This document shows, one piece after another, positions 56,081-64,000 of a stretch of DNA of 64,000 nt; the stretch's first letter is position 1, and every line of letters begins with the position of its first letter. The notes beneath the pieces were generated by a model. It had not been told where the DNA came from. It searched no databases and saw only the letters and a list, made by a program, of their open reading frames with translations. This DNA comes from Gallaecimonas kandeliae (GTDB lineage Bacteria > Pseudomonadota > Gammaproteobacteria > Enterobacterales > Gallaecimonadaceae), in the NCBI RefSeq assembly GCF_030450055.1, contig NZ_CP118480.1:2073415-2137414 (forward strand), given 5' to 3'. The position numbers and the translations under genes are program-made.

Positions 56081-57111
56081 TGCTGTCCTACACCCTGCGC
56101 CGCATCAACCTCTTCATCATCACCTTCGTACTGCTGGCCCTGGTCGCCTTCAGCCTGACCCACCTGGGACCTGGAGATGCCTTGAGCCACCTGGTCAACA
56201 CCGACGGCCTGGGCCCGGGCCAGATAGCGGCCCTGCGGGCCCACTACCACCTGGACGACAGCCTGGTGGTGCAGTTCGGCTATTACCTGGAGCGCATATT
56301 CAGCGGTGACTGGGGTTATTCGCTCAGTAACGGCGAGGCGGTGCTGGGGGTGTTGATGCGCACCCTGCCCGCCACCTTGGAGCTCATCTTCAGCGCCATG
56401 CTGGTGGCCCTGGTCATAGGGATCCCCACCGGCGCCTTCGCCGCCATGTACAAGCGCTCCGCCACCGACTACGCGGTGCAGGGCCTGGCCATGGTGGGCT
56501 ACTCCATCCCCATCTACTGGTGGGCGCTGCTGCTGGTACTGGTATTTTCCCTGAAGCTGGGCTGGCTGCCGGTGTCGGGGCGCCTGAGCCTGGTCTATGA
56601 AATACCGCCCAAGACCGGCTTCCTGCTGGTGGATATCTGGCTTTCCAAGGTGCCCTATCGTCTCGAGGCCATGCGCGATGCCCTGGCCCACCTGGTGATG
56701 CCCACCCTGGTGCTGGCCACGGTGCCCACGGCCGTGGTGGCCCGCCTCACCCGCAGCTCACTTCGGGAAGTGCTGAAGAAAAACTACATCCGCGCCGCCC
56801 GCGCCCGGGGTTGGTCGATGTGGAAGGTGGTACGCCGCCACGGCCTGCATAACGCCCTGGTGCCGGTGGGCCGTATCCTTGGCCTGCAGATAGCGGCGCT
56901 GCTGTCCGGCGCCATCATCACCGAGAGCATCTTCAATTGGCCAGGGGTCGGCAACTACCTTATCAACAGCATCTATTCCCGGGATTTCCCCGCGATCCAG
57001 GGCTGCCTGCTGCTGCTGTCCAGCTTCGTGATCCTGGTCAGCGTGCTGACCGACATCATCTTTACCGCCCTGGATCCCCTACACCGGAAGCGTCTCCATG
57101 CTGAGCCCTAA
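56080..57111 (+). CDS. sapB: ABC transporter permease SapB
   Basis: A 343-residue permease of the DppB type, six helices, with the EAA loop (RAARARGWSMWKVVRRHGLHNA) near 245. The ATG overlaps the sapA stop (TGATG). Confidence 0.92.
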   Translation: MLSYTLRRINLFIITFVLLALVAFSLTHLGPGDALSHLVNTDGLGPGQIAALRAHYHLDDSLVVQFGYYLERIFSGDWGYSLSNGEAVLGVLMRTLPATLELIFSAMLVALVIGIPTGAFAAMYKRSATDYAVQGLAMVGYSIPIYWWALLLVLVFSLKLGWLPVSGRLSLVYEIPPKTGFLLVDIWLSKVPYRLEAMRDALAHLVMPTLVLATVPTAVVARLTRSSLREVLKKNYIRAARARGWSMWKVVRRHGLHNALVPVGRILGLQIAALLSGAIITESIFNWPGVGNYLINSIYSRDFPAIQGCLLLLSSFVILVSVLTDIIFTALDPLHRKRLHAEP

Positions 57112-57991
57112 CCTCTACGCCGACGAGCGCATCCCCTCGCCCCTGATCCAGACCTGGCGGGCTTTTCGCAAGAGCCCCCTGGCCATGGTCGGCTTTTACC
57201 TGATGCTGGGGTTACTGGTGGCGACCCTGATAGGCCCCTACCTGGCCCCCTACAACCCCGATGCCCAGCACCCCGATGCCCTGCTGGTGCCGCCGTCCTG
57301 GGCCCAGGCTGGCCATGTGGATTTCTTCATCGGCACCGACGATCTGGGCCGGGATCTGCTGTCCCGCCTGCTTTACGGCGCCCGCTATACCTTTGGCTCG
57401 GCACTGCTGGTGGTGCTGGCCGCCGCCCTCATCGGCGTTGTGCTGGGGGCCATTTCAGGCACCTTGAAGGGCCTGCAAGGCTCCATTCTTCACCATTTCC
57501 TGGACACCCTGTTGTCCATCCCTTCGGTGCTTCTGGCCATCACCCTGGTGGCCATCCAGGGCCCGGGTCTGTCTGCCGCCCTGCTGGCAGTCTGGCTGGC
57601 CCTGGTACCCCAGTTCATCCGCGCCACCCATGACGCCGTGGCCTCGGAGATGGAAAAGGAATATGTGGTGGCGGCACGCATGGACGGCGCCGGCCGCTTC
57701 CGGCTGCTGTGGGACGTGATACTGCCCAACGTGGCCGACGCCATAGTGCACCAGTTCGCCCTGGGGCTGTCGGCAGCGGTGCTGGACATCAGCGCCCTCG
57801 GCTTTTTGAACCTGGGGGCCCAGGCCCCCTTGCCGGAATGGGGCGCCATGCTGGCCGGCGCCACCGATCTGGCCTACCTGGCCCCCTGGACGGTGACCTT
57901 GCCTGGCCTTGCCATACTGACGACAATGGTGGCTGTGAACCTCATCGGCGACGGCCTTCGTCAGGCCCTGAGCGAGCGCCTGGAGCAGTAA
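57098..57991 (+). CDS. sapC: ABC transporter permease SapC
   Basis: A 297-residue permease of the DppC type, with HP-rich FIGTDDLGRDLLSRLLYGAR near 78-97 and the EAA loop around 195. It overlaps sapB by 14 bases. Confidence 0.92.
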   Translation: MLSPNLYADERIPSPLIQTWRAFRKSPLAMVGFYLMLGLLVATLIGPYLAPYNPDAQHPDALLVPPSWAQAGHVDFFIGTDDLGRDLLSRLLYGARYTFGSALLVVLAAALIGVVLGAISGTLKGLQGSILHHFLDTLLSIPSVLLAITLVAIQGPGLSAALLAVWLALVPQFIRATHDAVASEMEKEYVVAARMDGAGRFRLLWDVILPNVADAIVHQFALGLSAAVLDISALGFLNLGAQAPLPEWGAMLAGATDLAYLAPWTVTLPGLAILTTMVAVNLIGDGLRQALSERLEQ

Positions 57992-58993
57992 ATGAGTGCC
58001 TTGCTGGATATCCGCAACCTGACCATAGAGCTGGAGACCCCCCAGGGCCGGGTGCAGGCGGTGGAAAAGGTCAACCTCCTCATCAACGAGGGGGAAATAC
58101 AGGGGCTGGTGGGGGAATCCGGCTCCGGCAAATCCCTGGTGGCCAAGGCCATACTCGGGCTGCAGAGCGAGAGCTGGCATGTCCATGCCGACCGCATGCA
58201 CTGGAAAGGGGTGGAACTGTCGGACCTGCCCATAGACGACAGGCGTGAACTCATAGGCCGGGAACTGGGTTTCATCTTCCAGGAACCCATGAGCTGCCTG
58301 GACCCCATGCTCACCGTCGCCGAACAGCTCGTTGAAGTGCTGCCCCACCACCAGTGCCCCTACCCCTACTGGAACCTGCTGGCCAGGCACCGCTGGCGTG
58401 CGGCCGAGGCCAAGGCGCTGCTGCACAGGGTCGGCATCACCCAGCACAAGCGGGTGCTGGCCAGCTACCCCCACGAGCTGTCGGAAGGCCTCTGCCAGAA
58501 GGTGATGATCGCCATGGCCATCGCCAGCGGCCCCAAGCTGCTGATCGCCGACGAACCCACGGCCCAGATGGAGGCCACCACCGAGGCACGGATCTTCAGC
58601 CTGCTGGCCAAACTCAACCAGCTCGGCAACATGTCGGTGCTGCTGATCACCCATGATCTGGAGTCCATCATCAAGTGGAGCCACAGCATCACCGTCATGT
58701 ATTCAGGCCAGACGGTGGAAGCCGGCCCCACCCAAAGCATACTGGCGCGGCCCCACCATCCCTATACGGAGGCGCTGCTGCGCTCCGTGCCCCACTTCGA
58801 GGAAGGCCTCGACCACAAGTGCCGGCTGCACACCTTGCCGGGGGCCATACCGCCGCTGCAGCACCTGCCCATCGGCTGCCGCCTGGGGCCACGCTGCCCC
58901 AGGGCCCAGCGTAAGTGCGTGGAAAAACCCCTGGTCAAGGACCTCAAGGGCCACCGTTTCGCCTGCCACTTTCCCATCAACATGGAGGACTGA
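57992..58993 (+). CDS. sapD: ABC transporter ATP-binding protein SapD
   Basis: A 333-residue ATPase: Walker A GESGSGKS near 41-48, and Walker B LLIADEPT. The signature motif reads LSEGLCQK instead of LSGGQxQ, which resembles the degenerate motif of E. coli SapD. A C-terminal oligopeptide-transporter extension carries Cys for an Fe-S-like site (CRLGPRCPRAQRKC).  The start is the base after the sapC stop. Confidence 0.92.
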   Translation: MSALLDIRNLTIELETPQGRVQAVEKVNLLINEGEIQGLVGESGSGKSLVAKAILGLQSESWHVHADRMHWKGVELSDLPIDDRRELIGRELGFIFQEPMSCLDPMLTVAEQLVEVLPHHQCPYPYWNLLARHRWRAAEAKALLHRVGITQHKRVLASYPHELSEGLCQKVMIAMAIASGPKLLIADEPTAQMEATTEARIFSLLAKLNQLGNMSVLLITHDLESIIKWSHSITVMYSGQTVEAGPTQSILARPHHPYTEALLRSVPHFEEGLDHKCRLHTLPGAIPPLQHLPIGCRLGPRCPRAQRKCVEKPLVKDLKGHRFACHFPINMED

Positions 58994-58995
58994 GC

Positions 58996-59766
58996 GTGCC
59001 CTTGTTGGAAGTGGAAGGCCTGTCCAAGACCTATATCAAACGCAGCGGCCTGTTCCGAAAAGAAGAGATCCAGGCCGTGGCGCCGCTCAGCTTCAGTCTG
59101 GAGGCAGGCAAGACCTTGGCCATCGTAGGGGAGACGGGTTCGGGCAAGACCACTGTCGCCAAGCTGCTGGTGGGGGCCGAAGTGCCCAGCACCGGCGTGG
59201 TGAAGCTGGACGGCGAGCCCCTGGCCCTGCATTCAGCCCAGTCCTGCCGCACCATCCGCATGATCTTCCAAGACCCCTCCACCTCCCTGAACCCCAGGGT
59301 GACCATAGGGCGCCAGCTGGAAGAGCCCTTGAAGCTCAACACCGAGCTGACCCCGGCCCAGCGCCTGGCCAAGGTGGAAGCCACCCTGATCCGGGTGGGG
59401 CTGCTGGCCGAACACGCCGACTACTACCCGCACATGATCTCCGGCGGCCAGAAGCAGCGGGTGGCCCTGGCCAGGGCGCTGATCCTCAACCCCAAGATCC
59501 TCATCTGCGACGAAGCCCTGGCGGCCCTGGACGTCTCCCTGCGCGGCCAGATCCTCAACTTCCTCTTGGAGGAGCAGCGCAAGCAGCAGCTGGGCTACGT
59601 GTTCGTGTCCCACAATATGGGCATAGTGCGGCACATCTCCGACTACGTGCTGGTGATGCACCACGGCGAAGTGGTGGAACGGGGCCCGACGGAGCAGGTG
59701 TTCCGGGAGCCCAAACACGAAGTCACCAAGCGCATGTTGATGGCCCAAAACCTGCTGGGCTATTGA
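58996..59766 (+). CDS. sapF: ABC transporter ATP-binding protein SapF
   Basis: A 256-residue ATPase with Walker A GETGSGKTT, an intact ISGGQKQR signature, and Walker B LICDEA (Ala follows Glu). The start is a GTG at 58996, two bases after the sapD stop, with GGAG eight bases before it; the longer frame lies inside sapD. It pairs with SapD in the transporter. Confidence 0.92.
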   Translation: MPLLEVEGLSKTYIKRSGLFRKEEIQAVAPLSFSLEAGKTLAIVGETGSGKTTVAKLLVGAEVPSTGVVKLDGEPLALHSAQSCRTIRMIFQDPSTSLNPRVTIGRQLEEPLKLNTELTPAQRLAKVEATLIRVGLLAEHADYYPHMISGGQKQRVALARALILNPKILICDEALAALDVSLRGQILNFLLEEQRKQQLGYVFVSHNMGIVRHISDYVLVMHHGEVVERGPTEQVFREPKHEVTKRMLMAQNLLGY

Positions 59767-59793
59767 AAAGGGCCGCAACAGCGGCCCTTTTTC
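59766..59793. terminator. Bidirectional terminator
   Basis: Stem AAAGGGCCGC/GCGGCCCTTT (59767-59776, 59781-59790) between convergent sapF and mtnK. Confidence 0.85.
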
Positions 59794-60976
59794 ATGCGGC
59801 GAAGCGGACAGGGCTGGGGTGCAGCAGGCGCCGCACCAGGCCGATATCGCAAGTCCCCTGGCTGGCCAGGATCAGGCTGCGGCCAAGGGCCAGGGCCCGT
59901 TTCTCGGCCTCGGTCCGCTGCCCGCCTTCCAGGCTGGCGATGTCCGCCACATGGGCCAGCCCCAGGGTGCGGCGGATAAGCTCGCAGCCGGCATAGCCCA
60001 GGGCGTCCTTTTGGACCTGGTTGATGAAGCGGCTCTGGTAGCCCTCGCTGGCCAGGGCCAGATCCTCGGTGCCGGCCAGTAGCGTCTTGAAGCGGTCTTC
60101 GAAATGCTGCCAGAAGTTGATGCATTCCTCTTCCAGCCAGTCGGCGTAGTCCTGGTTGCCGAGGCACTTGTGGCGGCACCAGGCCAGCAGCAGGTTGCCA
60201 ATCACCGAACCGACGTCAAAGCCCATGGGGCCGAAGAAGCCGAACTCGGCGTCGATGACCTTGAGCTCCCCCGGGCCCGAGAACACGGAACCGGAGTGCA
60301 CATCGCCGTGCAGCAGGGCCTGGGGGCAGGACAGGAAACGGGCTTTGAGCTCGGCCACCGCATCCAGCAGCATCACGTCCTGCCACAGTTCTTCGGCCAG
60401 GGGCCGGGTGGCGGGGAAGATGTCGTTGCGCTCGTGCTCGCGGAAGGGGTCGGTAAAGAAGAGATCTTCGGTGATCTGGCAAAGCTCAGGGTTGCTGAAC
60501 TGGCTGACCAGGGCTTTCTTTTCCTTGCCGGCCAGGGCGAAATCCGAATAGGCGTAAAGGCTTTGGGCCAGGTAATCGGCCAGATCCGCCGACAAGCCAT
60601 CCACCCGCTCCCCTTCGATCAGCCGCCGGCGCAGCAGCACCAGGTGCGACAAGTCTTCCTGCACCATGGCGTAAAGCTCGGGGTCGAAATCCAGCACCTT
60701 GACCACGAAGGGCTCGGCCACCTTGGCGTGGGCCAGCAGGGTCTCGGCCTCGATGCGGGCCCTGTCCAATGTCAAAGGCCAGGATTCACCTACGCAGCGT
60801 ACATAGGGCAGCGCCTGCTTGACGATAAGGCCCCTTCCTTCGGCGCGCAGGTGGAACACCAGGTTGAGGTTACCGTCCCCTATCTCGGTACAGCTGACTT
60901 CGGCGTGCTGGGGCAGGAAGCCCCGGGACTGGGCGAAAGCGATGGCAGCGGCGCTGTCGAAGGTCTGGTAAGGCAT
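59792..60976 (-). CDS. mtnK: 5-methylthioribose kinase
   Basis: A 394-residue kinase of the APH-like fold. Motifs: LIVKQALPYVR for ATP Lys, LLHGDVHSGSVF with the catalytic Asp, and IDAEFGFFGPMGFDVG as the DFE/metal site. It phosphorylates methylthioribose to feed MtnA. Divergent from mtnA with shared MetJ-type sites. ATG 60976; the longer frame reaches 61018. Confidence 0.94.
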   Translation of the reverse strand: MPYQTFDSAAAIAFAQSRGFLPQHAEVSCTEIGDGNLNLVFHLRAEGRGLIVKQALPYVRCVGESWPLTLDRARIEAETLLAHAKVAEPFVVKVLDFDPELYAMVQEDLSHLVLLRRRLIEGERVDGLSADLADYLAQSLYAYSDFALAGKEKKALVSQFSNPELCQITEDLFFTDPFREHERNDIFPATRPLAEELWQDVMLLDAVAELKARFLSCPQALLHGDVHSGSVFSGPGELKVIDAEFGFFGPMGFDVGSVIGNLLLAWCRHKCLGNQDYADWLEEECINFWQHFEDRFKTLLAGTEDLALASEGYQSRFINQVQKDALGYAGCELIRRTLGLAHVADIASLEGGQRTEAEKRALALGRSLILASQGTCDIGLVRRLLHPSPVRFAA

Positions 60977-61010
60977 GGCATGGACCTGGAAAATGAACGT
61001 CTGGAAATTT

Positions 61011-61042
61011 AAACGCAAAAACGTTTAGACGTCTACACCTCT
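61011..61042. promoter_or_regulatory. MetJ met-box array
   Basis: A perfect met box AGACGTCT lies at 61027-61034. In register, AAACGTTT (61019-61026) and ACACCTCT (61035-61042) each match six of eight, and AAACGCAA (61011-61018) four of eight. Tandem 8-mers are how MetJ-SAM binds. A further GAACGTCT (60995-61002) matches six of eight near mtnK. Confidence 0.75.
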
Positions 61043-61071
61043 TGCCGTAAGAATGGCAAAATGCCTTTTTT
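61042..61071 (+). promoter_or_regulatory. Mutually exclusive hairpins upstream of mtnA
   Basis: TTGCC (61042-61046) can pair with GGCAA (61055-61059). Alternatively GGCA (61055-61058) pairs with TGCC (61062-61065) just before six T (61066-61071), a short terminator-like element. Both stems are short; an attenuator is possible but weakly supported. Confidence 0.3.
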
Positions 61072-61089
61072 CACCGACAGCCAGCGCCC

Positions 61090-62082
61090 ATGACCCAAAG
61101 AACCGCCACCGCCCTTCGCTATGACGACGGCCAGCTCAGCATCCTCGATCAGCGCGCCCTGCCTGCCGAGCGCCTCTGGGTAGCAGTGGAAAGCACCGAG
61201 CACCTGGTCCAGCTCATCCAGAGCCTGGCCATCCGCGGCGCCCCCCTTATCGGCATCGCGGCCGTCCTCTACCTGGCGGTCTTGGCGAGGAAAGGTGAGC
61301 CAGCGCCGGCCCTCAAGATAGCCAGCCAGGCGCTGCGGGAAAGCCGCCCCACGGCGGTCAACCTGATGAACCTGCTCGACCGCATCAATCCTGTGTTGGA
61401 CCAGGGCGCCGCCGAGGTGGAAGCCATGGCCCTGGCCCTCTTCGACGAGGACGTGCAGCTCTGCGACAAGATCGCCGAGGCCGGCCTGCCGCTGGTTAAA
61501 AACGGGGCCCGGATCCTCACCCACTGCAACACCGGCGGCCTGCCCACGGCCGGGCGCGGCACCGCGCTTGGCATCATCACCCGCGCCCAGGAAGCAGGCC
61601 TTACGCCCTTCGTCTGGGTGGACGAGACCCGTCCCCTTTGGCAGGGTGCCAGGCTCACCGCCTATGAGCTGCAACAGGCCGGGGTGGCTCATCGGCTGCA
61701 GGTGGACAGCGCCGCCGCCAGCCTCTTTGCCAGCGGCCAGGTGGATTTGGTGCTGGTGGGGGCCGACCGTATCGCCGCCAACGGCGACACCGCCAACAAG
61801 GTGGGCACCCTGATGCTGGCCGTGCTGGCCAGGCACTACGGGGTGCCCTTCTATGTGGCGGCCCCCTGGACCACGGTCGACCCCGCCTGCCCCGGCGGCC
61901 ATGCCATCCCAATAGAGGAGCGCAGTGCCGAGGAGATCTGCCAGCTTGGCGACAGGCAGCTGGCGCCACAAGGCACCACCACCTACAATCCAGGCTTTGA
62001 CGTGACCCCGGCGACGCTTATCAGCGGCTGGGTCACAGATCGCGGCCTCATCACCGAAGCGGCCGCCTTCCACCACTCCTGA
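61090..62082 (+). CDS. mtnA: Methylthioribose-1-phosphate isomerase
   Basis: A 330-residue eIF2B-like isomerase: IRGAPLIGIAA, HCNTGGLPTAGRGTALGII, VDETRPLWQGARLTAYEL, and GADRIAANGDTANKVGT carry the catalytic Cys and Asp. It turns MTR-1-P into methylthioribulose-1-P, step two of methionine salvage. No strong ribosome site is visible. Confidence 0.95.
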   Translation: MTQRTATALRYDDGQLSILDQRALPAERLWVAVESTEHLVQLIQSLAIRGAPLIGIAAVLYLAVLARKGEPAPALKIASQALRESRPTAVNLMNLLDRINPVLDQGAAEVEAMALALFDEDVQLCDKIAEAGLPLVKNGARILTHCNTGGLPTAGRGTALGIITRAQEAGLTPFVWVDETRPLWQGARLTAYELQQAGVAHRLQVDSAAASLFASGQVDLVLVGADRIAANGDTANKVGTLMLAVLARHYGVPFYVAAPWTTVDPACPGGHAIPIEERSAEEICQLGDRQLAPQGTTTYNPGFDVTPATLISGWVTDRGLITEAAAFHHS

Positions 62083-62094
62083 AGAGGACAACAG

Positions 62095-62733
62095 ATGAAA
62101 GGACTCATCCTGCCCCTGGCCCTGCTGCTGGGGGCCTGCGCCAACCTCCAATCCTCCCCCCAAGACGGCTACCAGGCCGCCATTGCGGACGCCGCCGTCA
62201 TAGAGCCGGGAGAAGCCATGCCACTGGCCCCCATACCCCAGGGCAAGGTGTTGGTGGTGACTTGGAGCAAATACCCGGCGAGCTTTCCTACTGGCCAGGA
62301 TGTGCAGCTCAGCTGGGGCGAAACCTGGGTAACACTGGATGGGGCCGTCAGAGGCTTCTGCAAGGGCTACCAGGACAAGACGGCCCAGACCCAACGGCTG
62401 CTGGGCCTGCCGGTGGTGGCCGGCGAGCAGCGCAGCTTCGTGACCCTGGAAGTGGACAGGGAGGAGCTGTTCCGGCCCTGCGCCAACCCCAGCCTGGATC
62501 AGAGCCAGTGCGGCCCGGATTTTCCCAAGGACGTCAGCCCCGCCTACAGGGCCTGGTTCGCCGGCCAGACCGCCGCCTCCTACCAGGAAAAGGGCTTCCC
62601 CTGGACCCGCCTTGGCTACACCTACAACTACAACGCCGGCGCCTCTGAAGTGGGCCCCACCGAGCTGGTGCTGCCCAAGGGCAGTAGCGCCAAGGTGGTC
62701 GCCGTCGTAGAGACGGCCCAGTACTGCCGCTGA
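62095..62733 (+). CDS. Unknown lipoprotein downstream of mtnA
   Basis: A 212-residue lipoprotein: MKGLILPLALLLGAC gives lipidated Cys15. The body is unlike families I know; it contains an even number of Cys (FCKGYQ, PCANP, QCGPD, QYCR) likely in disulfides, and a C-terminal YTYNYNAGAS. It is 12 bases after mtnA and probably cotranscribed, with GAGG as ribosome site. The absence of a basic residue pair near +2 does not indicate inner-membrane retention. Function unknown. Confidence 0.75.
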   Translation: MKGLILPLALLLGACANLQSSPQDGYQAAIADAAVIEPGEAMPLAPIPQGKVLVVTWSKYPASFPTGQDVQLSWGETWVTLDGAVRGFCKGYQDKTAQTQRLLGLPVVAGEQRSFVTLEVDREELFRPCANPSLDQSQCGPDFPKDVSPAYRAWFAGQTAASYQEKGFPWTRLGYTYNYNAGASEVGPTELVLPKGSSAKVVAVVETAQYCR

Positions 62734-62749
62734 GCCAAGACAACCCCAT

Positions 62750-62777
62750 AAAAAGGCGCCCTGAGGCGCCTTTTTTT
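62750..62777. terminator. Bidirectional terminator
   Basis: Stem GGCGCC/GGCGCC (62755-62760, 62765-62770), A run before and seven T after; separates convergent genes. Confidence 0.85.
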
Positions 62778-63304
62778 CAGGCCGCGATAAAGTTCGCCGC
62801 CACCTTGTCTCCCGTATGCTGGGCCACCCAGCCATCGGGGTTGGTGAAGAGGCGCACGGCCACGAAGTAAGGCTCGCGGCCCATGTCAAACCAATGCCTG
62901 GTGCCGGCCGGCACCGACAGGTAGTCCCCCTGGGTGCAGGTCAGGGCATGGACCCTGTCCCCCAGGTGCAGGTAGAAGATGCCGCTGCCGGCGGCGAAGA
63001 AGCGCACCTCGTCTTCGGCGTGGATATGCTCGTCGAGGAACTTCTTACGCAGCTCGGCCGCATTGGGGTTGTCCGGCTGCAGGGACACCACGTCCACGCT
63101 CTGGTAGCCGCCCTGCTGCTGCCACTGGGCTATGGCGTCCTGGTAGCACTCCAGCACGGCGCCTGGACTGAGGTCGGCAAGGGGTCGGGTGGGCAGGTAC
63201 TGGTAATCGATGCCCTGTTCCGCCAGGGTGGCGGCGATGTCGGCACGCTCGGTGAGCAGCGCCAGCTCGGTACCCTGCTCGTCGCAGAGGCGCAAGGTGG
63301 TCAT
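62777..63304 (-). CDS. mtnD: Acireductone dioxygenase
   Basis: A 175-residue cupin dioxygenase. Metal ligands: H93, H95, E99 (HIHAEDE) and H137 (GTRHWF). The iron form yields the methionine precursor; the nickel form an off-path product. ATGA overlap with mtnC. Confidence 0.94.
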   Translation of the reverse strand: MTTLRLCDEQGTELALLTERADIAATLAEQGIDYQYLPTRPLADLSPGAVLECYQDAIAQWQQQGGYQSVDVVSLQPDNPNAAELRKKFLDEHIHAEDEVRFFAAGSGIFYLHLGDRVHALTCTQGDYLSVPAGTRHWFDMGREPYFVAVRLFTNPDGWVAQHTGDKVAANFIAA

Positions 63305-63975
63305 GGGTTTATCTCCTTGAAATCATGAGCCTGAGGATAGCCCTCGGCGGCCTGGGTACCGGGCCTGACCAGTTGGCAGACCTTAAAACCCGCCAGCTTG
63401 GCGGCGGCCAGCTCCTCCTTGATGTCGGACAGGAACAGAATGGCCTCAGCCGGCAGGGCCAGGGCCTTGGCGATGTTGTCGTAGCTGCCCTGCTCCCGCT
63501 TGTGGCCGATGCGGGTGTCAAAGTTGGCCTCGAAGAGCCCCTGCAGATCGCCGGCGTCGGAATAACCGAACAGCAGCTGCTGGGCCTCCACCGAACCTGA
63601 GGAATAGACGGCCAGGCGCAGCCCCCGCCTGCGCCATGCCTCGAGCACGGGGGCCACTTCAGGATAGACATGGCCGGTGAAGTCGCCGGCCTCGTAGCCG
63701 CAGCGCCAGATGAGCCCCTGCAGGGCCTTGAGGGGTGTGACCTTCTTGTCTTCGTCTATCCAGCGGATAAGCGCCGCCAACTGCCCTGCCCTGTCGTCCT
63801 CGGCAAGGCCGGCCTCAAGGCTGACCGCCCTCAGGATCTCGGCCACCGCCGGCGTATCGCCCTGCTCCTCGATAAAGGCGGCCAGGCGTGTCCTGGCATA
63901 GGGGAAGAGCACCTTATGCACGAAGGCGATATCGGTGGTGGTGCCTTCCACATCCATCACAACGGCTTTGATCAT
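63301..63975 (-). CDS. mtnC: Enolase-phosphatase MtnC
   Basis: A 224-residue HAD phosphatase: the nucleophile motif VMDVEGTTTD lies at about 6-15, SSGSVEAQQLLFG is motif II, and FLSDIKEEL ends motif IV. It enolises and dephosphorylates diketo-methylthiopentyl-1-P. ATG 63975 with GGAG nine bases upstream; the frame opens further to 63996. Confidence 0.93.
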   Translation of the reverse strand: MIKAVVMDVEGTTTDIAFVHKVLFPYARTRLAAFIEEQGDTPAVAEILRAVSLEAGLAEDDRAGQLAALIRWIDEDKKVTPLKALQGLIWRCGYEAGDFTGHVYPEVAPVLEAWRRRGLRLAVYSSGSVEAQQLLFGYSDAGDLQGLFEANFDTRIGHKREQGSYDNIAKALALPAEAILFLSDIKEELAAAKLAGFKVCQLVRPGTQAAEGYPQAHDFKEINP

Positions 63976-64000
63976 CGGCGTAGCTCCCATTCGCATTGCA
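63972..64000 (-). CDS. Probable last codons of mtnB (partial)
   Basis: On the minus strand a frame entering from the window edge ends ...QCEWELRR with TGA overlapping the mtnC ATG (ATGA). The pathway and usual order mtnB-mtnC-mtnD suggest this is the end of methylthioribulose-1-phosphate dehydratase. Eight codons are too few to be sure. Confidence 0.3.

Noticed and set aside
61033-62889. 618-codon minus-strand frame opposite mtnA and the lipoprotein gene
   Set aside because: Antisense to two well-supported genes; composition biased to Gly, His and Val.

Overview
The window reads as chromosome of a GC-rich, free-living gammaproteobacterium. The gene set (TyrR, PspABC with YcjX/YcjF, pspF next to sapABCDF, a DUF3581 protein, a MetJ-type met box array, Fur boxes) is typical of Alteromonadales/Gallaecimonas-like bacteria. 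I infer something close to Gallaecimonas, but this rests on recalled protein similarity only. Coding density is high. No phage, insertion sequence, CRISPR array, tRNA or rRNA was seen. The only stretch near 300 bases without a confident gene is 1-336, which holds a possible 37-codon ORF and two perfect palindromes.

Layout. 337-4.7 kb: a Bax-inhibitor-1-type membrane protein, an Aer-like chemoreceptor, zur, and a COG0523 metallochaperone coupled to an unknown 99-residue protein. 5.2-7.3 kb: a four-gene operon with three paralogous DUF2589-type proteins plus an unknown 120-residue protein; this is the best candidate for an undescribed system. 7.4-12.8 kb: a MexEF-like RND pump without an outer-membrane gene, divergent from a LysR regulator. 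12.9-23.4 kb: mostly single genes, including a DUF1543 protein, a cold shock protein, a secreted LigE-type ligase, RraA, an Xre-RES toxin-antitoxin pair, YcaD, YdjA and an orphan HvfX-like DoxX protein. 23.4-31.9 kb: glnS divergent from nagA, a small unknown anchored protein followed by a look-alike mini-ORF, a YcaQ-type glycosylase overlapping a pseudouridine synthase and a LysR gene, then DoxX and a YgiD dioxygenase. 32.0-36.8 kb: a Cache/PAS hybrid histidine kinase (1262 residues) coupled to an HD-GYP response regulator.

36.9-46.1 kb is a phenylalanine/tyrosine degradation region. phhA and phhB make tyrosine; hpd, hmgA, fahA and maiA take 4-hydroxyphenylpyruvate to fumarate and acetoacetate; tyrR is the likely regulator. 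A TetR gene with a perfect 14-bp operator and a DUF1348 gene sit in the middle. The aromatic aminotransferase is not in the window. A methionine gamma-lyase gene closes this block.

46.3-49.3 kb: a tandem Fur box, a Fiu-like TonB receptor and a YbiX/PiuC oxygenase, an iron-uptake pair. 49.4-54.4 kb: the phage-shock locus, pspA-pspB-pspC-ycjX-ycjF reading left with a sigma-54-type promoter, and pspF divergent. 54.5-59.8 kb: sapABCDF. 59.8-64.0 kb: methionine salvage (mtnK, mtnA, mtnD, mtnC and probably the last codons of mtnB), with a MetJ box array between the divergent mtnK and mtnA.
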